Shown: one piece after another, positions 60,177-64,000 of the stretch
How positions within the stretch are numbered: position 1 is the stretch's first letter
How the letters are laid out: each line of letters begins with the position of its first letter
Source: Rothia mucilaginosa
GTDB lineage: Bacteria; Actinomycetota; Actinomycetes; Actinomycetales; Micrococcaceae
Reading direction: 5' to 3'
NCBI RefSeq assembly: GCF_001548235.1
Contig: NZ_AP014938.1
Span: 496,001-560,000 of the forward strand
DNA length: 64,000 nucleotides
Translations under genes and position numbers: made by a program
Notes under the pieces: model-generated
Databases searched by the model: none
The model's input: the letters and a program-made list of their open reading frames with translations, nothing else
What the model was told of the DNA's origin: nothing

Positions 60177-61178
60177 ATGAGCAATATTCTTCAGTCCGAT
60201 ATTTGGGCACGTTTTCAGGAATCTAATGGTCACACCGTGATTCGTAAGAGCGGTAACGGCTGGTCATACCTTGCGACCGTTGAGGGCGGCGCTACCGGCC
60301 GCTACCTGTACAGCCCGTACGGACCGGTCGCCTCCAGCGCTGTGGCTTTTGATGAGGCTCTCACGTCGTTGAAGGAAGAAGCTGCGAAGCATCGTTGCCT
60401 GTTTGTGCGCATTGAGCCCACTGAATCCGCTATTTGGGGTAATCAGGATGCGGCTACTTTCTTGGCTCGTCGCGGTGCGGTTCTGGCTCCTCGCCAGGTG
60501 CAGCCTTCGCACACTCAGATTATTGATCTTTCGGGCTCTGAGGACGAGATCCTCAAGGGCATGAAGTCCAATAACCGCAACCTGCACCGCAACATCCACA
60601 AGAAGGGCGTGACGATTGAGGTTTCGACGAACCCTGAAGATTTGTCGATTCTGTTCGCATTCTTGGATGAGACCGCAGACCGCAACGGTTTTAACCGTCA
60701 GCAGGATGACTACCTGATGCAGGTTGCTCGCGTGCTGATGCCTGCTGGTGCGGCATCCCTGTACATTGCGAAGCTGACCGACGAGAACGGTGAGAGCACC
60801 CCGATTGCGGCGGCGTTTGTGTACGATTCGGATGACACCCGCACCTACGCGCATGCGGCGGCTTCTTTTGAGCATCGTCGCCTGTCCGCGGGTATTCCGG
60901 TGGTGACAAACTTTATCCTGGACGCTAAGCGTAAGGGTCTGAAGTACGTTGACCTCTTCGGCATTGCGCCGGAGGATCAGCCGGATCACGAGTGGGCTGG
61001 TTTCACGAAGTTCAAGAAGTCCTTCGGCGGCGAGTCGGTGGAGTACCCGGGCACCTGGGATGTTCCGGTGTCCTCGCTGGGCTACCGCGCCTACACGCTG
61101 GCGTATAAGGCTCGTCCGGCGGTTCGTGATGCTGTGTCGAAGGCGAAGGCGAAGGTTCAGTCTTTCCGCTCTCGCTAA
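60177..61178 (+). CDS. FemAB-like peptidoglycan branch aminoacyltransferase
   Basis: A 333-residue protein of the FemABX/lipid II aminoacyltransferase group (double GNAT fold): QSDIWARFQESNGHTV near the N terminus, LKGMKSNNRNLHRNIHKKGV around residue 125, AAAFVYDSDDTRTYAHAAAS, and FGIAPEDQPDHEWAGFTKFKKSFGGE near the C terminus (the conserved G..KF...F.G pattern). These proteins use aminoacyl-tRNA to build the interpeptide bridge of peptidoglycan. Rothia-type walls carry Lys with Ala-containing bridges, so alanine or serine is plausible, but that is inference. Confidence 0.9.
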   Translation: MSNILQSDIWARFQESNGHTVIRKSGNGWSYLATVEGGATGRYLYSPYGPVASSAVAFDEALTSLKEEAAKHRCLFVRIEPTESAIWGNQDAATFLARRGAVLAPRQVQPSHTQIIDLSGSEDEILKGMKSNNRNLHRNIHKKGVTIEVSTNPEDLSILFAFLDETADRNGFNRQQDDYLMQVARVLMPAGAASLYIAKLTDENGESTPIAAAFVYDSDDTRTYAHAAASFEHRRLSAGIPVVTNFILDAKRKGLKYVDLFGIAPEDQPDHEWAGFTKFKKSFGGESVEYPGTWDVPVSSLGYRAYTLAYKARPAVRDAVSKAKAKVQSFRSR

Positions 61179-61235
61179 CGGGTTCAGGCGTACCGCTGCT
61201 GGGGCGCATCCTGATGCCTAAAAGCTAAATACATG

Positions 61236-61278
61236 AGGGAGCCGCCCTCACCGAGTGTTTCGGTGGGGGCGGCTCCCT
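61236..61278. terminator. Bidirectional terminator (FemAB-like / glpX)
   Basis: An uninterrupted 20-bp stem including G-T pairs, with a 3-base loop (61236-61278), between convergent genes. Confidence 0.88.
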
Positions 61279-61302
61279 GTGTTTGGGTTCTATATCGAAG
61301 GC

Positions 61303-62310
61303 TTAGGCTTCGCCGGGGCTCTTGGTGTGCGAGAGGATTTCGCGCAGGCGGGAGAGGCGGTGCTCAGCTTCGACGGTACGGACGGTACCGGAGGAGGAAC
61401 GCATAACCAGCGACTGGGTGGTGACAACGTTCTTGCTGTAGCGAACACCGCGCAGCAGCTTGCCGTCGGTGACGCCGGTTGCGGCGAAGAAGCAGTTGTC
61501 GCTAGTGACCAGGTCGTTGGTGGTCAGGATGCGGTCCAGGTCGTGGCCGGCTTCCAGTGCCTTCTCACGCTCTGCATCATCGGTCGGTGCCAGGCGGCCC
61601 TGGATGATGCCGCCGGTTGCCTTGATTGCACACGCTGCGACAACGCCTTCGGGGGTGCCGCCGGTGCCGAGCATCAGGTCCACGCCGGTGTTCTCGCGGC
61701 AGGCTGCGATAGCGCCTGCAACGTCACCGTCGAGGATGATGCGGGTACGAGCGCCTGCCTCGCGGATTTCCTGGATCAGCTTGGCGTGGCGGGGGCGGTC
61801 CAGCACGCAGACGGTCAGCTCGCTGACCTTCTTGCCCTTTGCCTTAGCGACGAGGTGCAGGTTCTGCTTGACGGGCAGGCGCAGGTCGACGAATTCGGCG
61901 GCTTCGGGGCCGGTGACCAGCTTCTCCATGTAGAACACTGCGGAGGGGTCGAACATGGTGCCCCCGTCTGCTACGGCAATCACGGAGAGGGCGTTGTCCA
62001 TACCGAGTGCGGTCAGGCGGGTGCCGTCGATGGGGTCCACAGCCACGTCGAGGGAGGGGCCGGAGCCGTCGCCGACGTTCTCGCCGTTGTACAGCATGGG
62101 GGCCTGGTCCTTTTCGCCTTCACCGATGACGACGGTGCCGTTGAAGCTGACGGTGGAGAGGCGGTAACGCATTGCGTCTACGGCTGCACCATCTGCGAGG
62201 TTCTTTTCGCCTGCGCCAACCCAGGGGCCTGCAGCAATTGCTGCTGCTTCGGTCGCGCGGACCAGTTCCATTGCGAGGTTGCGATCGCCGTGATTGTTGT
62301 TCGTAGTCAT
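61303..62310 (-). CDS. glpX: Class II fructose-1,6-bisphosphatase
   Basis: A 335-residue Glp[39 protein letters not shown], and the metal-binding [28 protein letters not shown] follows. It hydrolyses fructose-1,6-bisphosphate for gluconeogenesis and is often the only such enzyme in actinobacteria. Convergent with the FemAB-like gene and divergent from the carbonic anhydrase. In many actinobacteria it lies near fumC, as here. Confidence 0.95.
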   Translation of the reverse strand: MTTNNNHGDRNLAMELVRATEAAAIAAGPWVGAGEKNLADGAAVDAMRYRLSTVSFNGTVVIGEGEKDQAPMLYNGENVGDGSGPSLDVAVDPIDGTRLTALGMDNALSVIAVADGGTMFDPSAVFYMEKLVTGPEAAEFVDLRLPVKQNLHLVAKAKGKKVSELTVCVLDRPRHAKLIQEIREAGARTRIILDGDVAGAIAACRENTGVDLMLGTGGTPEGVVAACAIKATGGIIQGRLAPTDDAEREKALEAGHDLDRILTTNDLVTSDNCFFAATGVTDGKLLRGVRYSKNVVTTQSLVMRSSSGTVRTVEAEHRLSRLREILSHTKSPGEA

Positions 62311-62727
62311 AGACTCACCTTCGAGATTTCTGAATACACTGTCGGCTGGCTGGTTCTTTCCAGCACGAAGCGCCGACGCAGTAGTGCTCCTTTCAGGATA
62401 GCGCGCGGGCGCTTCGTTTTTCTTGTTCTGAACGAGTTTGCGTGCGTGTTGACTTTATGGTGAGCAGATGCGGCAGATCGGTGAGGGCTGCGTCTCTCTT
62501 CACATTGTTTTTGCGTCATTGGGCATCAAGATTGGGGTTGTAAAGGCGCGCCATACTAGCTATTTTTCGCATTTTTAAGGCATATTTGAGGTAGGTTCTT
62601 TTCACCGGGAAGCTTCCGGCAAGAAACTCAGCTTCAGCGCGAGCGCCTGAAGCCCCCGCATACCCGTTCGCAGATTCGCTGTCTTGGCGGCACGCGTTAT
62701 CTGTACCTGTCCGCTAAGGAGCATCAC
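62311..62727. other. Divergent promoter region (glpX / carbonic anhydrase)
   Basis: 417 bases with no gene. AT-rich stretches around 62420-62600 should hold both promoters, but no pair of boxes is convincing. A 70-codon minus-strand frame near 62602-62814 overlaps the carbonic anhydrase gene and is rejected. Confidence 0.45.
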
Positions 62728-63447
62728 ATGGCTGGCATTCAACCGACCCCCGCAGAGGCGTGGAAGCGCCTTCGAGACGGCAACCGTCGTTTTATTGAGG
62801 GCAGCAACGAGCACCCCAACCAGGACACGATTCGCCGTACCGACCTGGCGGCGGGTCAGTTCCCGTTTGCCTCAATTTTCGGTTGCGGTGACTCTCGCCT
62901 GGCGGCGGAGATTATTTTTGACCTGGGCCTGGGCGATGCGTTTGTGGTGCGTACCGCCGGCCACGTGTTGGAGAATGCGGCTCTCGGTTCGCTCGAGTAT
63001 GCGGTCGATGAGTTTGAGACCCCCATCGTGATGGTTCTCGGTCACGACTCCTGCGGTGCGGTCACTGCCGCTAGCAATGCTCTAGACTCTGGCGAGATGC
63101 CGCACGGCTTCATCCGTAACCTGGTGCAGCACATCCTGCCTTCGGCAATGTCTCCGAAGCTGCCGGAGAACCCGACCGTCAACGACATGGTGCGTGAGCA
63201 TACTCGCCAGACCGCTATCCGCATTATCGAGCAGTCCCACATCATTTCGGATGCGGTGGTTGAGGGTAAGGTCGCCGTGATTGGTGTCTTCTACCACCTG
63301 AAGGAGGGTAAGGCGGAGCTGGTGTTCAGTTCGCAGGACCTGACCCTGCCGGAGGAGAAGAACGACGCGCAGAACCCGCCGACCCAGGCGCTTCCGGTGG
63401 TCGTGAAGACTCCCCCGCGCGTTGTGGTTGCTGAGAACCTGGACTAG
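62728..63447 (+). CDS. Beta-class carbonic anhydrase
   Basis: A 239-residue beta-carbonic anhydrase. The zinc site is C53, D55 and R57 (FGCGDSRLAAE), then H106 and C109 (LGHDSCGAV). The dimer-type VVRTAGHV follows the first motif. It interconverts CO2 and bicarbonate, supplying carboxylases such as PurK. TAAGGAG precedes the ATG. A ~35-residue C-terminal tail is hydrophilic and Pro-rich. Confidence 0.94.
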   Translation: MAGIQPTPAEAWKRLRDGNRRFIEGSNEHPNQDTIRRTDLAAGQFPFASIFGCGDSRLAAEIIFDLGLGDAFVVRTAGHVLENAALGSLEYAVDEFETPIVMVLGHDSCGAVTAASNALDSGEMPHGFIRNLVQHILPSAMSPKLPENPTVNDMVREHTRQTAIRIIEQSHIISDAVVEGKVAVIGVFYHLKEGKAELVFSSQDLTLPEEKNDAQNPPTQALPVVVKTPPRVVVAENLD

Positions 63448-63527
63448 TTTTCCTCTTCTCCGCTCGTTACGAGCCTTAGCGCGAGAACCCACATACTCGC
63501 ACTTAAGAACAGATTTTTCTATGGGAT

Positions 63528-63572
63528 ACCCCCGCCACGGTAGCGTGTTCGCACATCTGCCGGGGCGGGGGT
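63528..63572 (+). terminator. Terminator after carbonic anhydrase
   Basis: ACCCCCGCC/GGCGGGGGT arms (63528-63572), continued with weaker pairing, followed by TTT. Confidence 0.8.
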
Positions 63573-63659
63573 TTTACGCGCCTTCTCACGCCGCAAAATT
63601 TATGAGCGTTTTTCCTCTTTTGACACCTTTTCGAGGCGACGTAAGCCACTTTGAACGCC

Positions 63660-63665
63660 TATGCT
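63660..63665 (+). promoter_or_regulatory. -10 box for leaderless fumC
   Basis: TATGCT lies six bases before ATG 63672 with no properly spaced ribosome binding site. Confidence 0.5.
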
Positions 63666-63671
63666 AGAGGT

Positions 63672-64000
63672 ATGGCTGAAAACATTGAATACCGCATTGA
63701 ACATGACACCATGGGCGAAGTTCGCGTTCCGGCTGATGCACTCTACCGTGCACAGACTCAGCGCGCAGTCGAGAACTTCCCGATTTCGGGTCAGACCCTC
63801 GAATCCGCCCATATTCGTGCGCTTGCCCTCGTGAAGAAGGCAGCCGCGACCGCCAATGAGGAACTCAAGGTGCTCGACGCTGAGCGCGCCCAGGCTATCC
63901 GCGATGCAGCGGATCTGGTAGCAACCGGTAAGTACGACGCCCACTTCCCCATTGACGTCTTCCAGACCGGTTCCGGTACCTCCTCGAACATGAACGCGAA
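63672..64000 (+). CDS. fumC: Class II fumarate hydratase, 3' truncated by window edge
   Basis: Only the first ~109 residues are inside the window: [30 protein letters not shown] and [18 protein letters not shown] match the N-terminal region of class II fumarase, including the [10 protein letters not shown] signature. Aspartase belongs to the same superfamily, but the Q-T-G-S-G-T segment and the nearby glpX favour fumarase. The frame continues beyond base 64000. Confidence 0.9.
   Translation, partial: MAENIEYRIEHDTMGEVRVPADALYRAQTQRAVENFPISGQTLESAHIRALALVKKAAATANEELKVLDAERAQAIRDAADLVATGKYDAHFPIDVFQTGSGTSSNMNA

Overview
The window reads as chromosomal DNA of a moderately GC-rich actinobacterium, most likely an oral or respiratory Rothia (Micrococcaceae), with R. 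mucilaginosa or a close relative as first guess. This rests on gene content and order (WhiB with DUF3499, DUF2505, TIGR01906 and TIGR03089 proteins, SufS-SufU, an RmlC-RmlD fusion, a PMT mannosyltransferase), on a tRNA without encoded CCA, and on several start codons 6-8 bases after a TANNNT box (leaderless mRNAs). The species is an inference. I saw no prophage, insertion sequence, CRISPR array or rRNA.

Layout. 1-1.1 kb: C-terminal part of a secreted fibronectin/galactose-binding protein. 1.6-9.7 kb (+): glycan genes, namely a CDP-alcohol phosphotransferase, a GT2, a Wzy-like polymerase, a Wzx-like flippase with a long disordered N terminus, a Wzz-like protein with what looks like a dead kinase domain, and an ALG14/ALG13-like glycosyltransferase pair. 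10-15.1 kb: DUF2505, a TagD-like cytidylyltransferase, sufS-sufU, pth, rplY. 15.3-18.7 kb: dTDP-rhamnose genes (rmlCD fusion, rmlB, divergent rmlA). 18.8-21.5 kb (+): bacterial tyrosine kinase, then an NTP_transf_5-like nucleotidyltransferase translationally coupled to a PqqD-like protein. 21.6-35.8 kb (-): glycosyltransferases, a second Wzy/ligase-like protein, a CBS-NeuB-SAF-TIM-barrel fusion, a NeuA-like CMP-sugar synthetase, a sialyltransferase-like candidate and an ABC exporter. 36.2-37.3 kb (+): low-molecular-weight tyrosine phosphatase. 37.4-42.1 kb: prs, glmU, tRNA-Gln, ABC-F protein. 42.2-49 kb: acyltransferase, GT2, GT4, ispE, rsmA and two tandem GT25 genes. 49.2-64 kb: tatD, rsmI, pmt, TIGR01906 protein, DUF3499, whiB, TIGR03089 protein, gtrA, purK-purE, FemAB-like ligase, glpX, carbonic anhydrase and the start of fumC.

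How it fits together. The window encodes a dTDP-rhamnose supply, an apparent nonulosonate (sialic-acid-like) supply, about a dozen glycosyltransferases, two polymerase/ligase-like proteins, one flippase, one ABC exporter, and a tyrosine kinase/phosphatase pair. That is the parts list of a capsule or cell-wall polysaccharide, possibly two glycans. The glycan genes appear interleaved into a housekeeping order (tatD, rsmA, ispE, ABC-F, tRNA-Gln, glmU, prs, rplY, pth) that I recall as contiguous in many relatives. The least explained parts are the nucleotidyltransferase/PqqD pair and the four-domain NeuB fusion with its downstream transferase.
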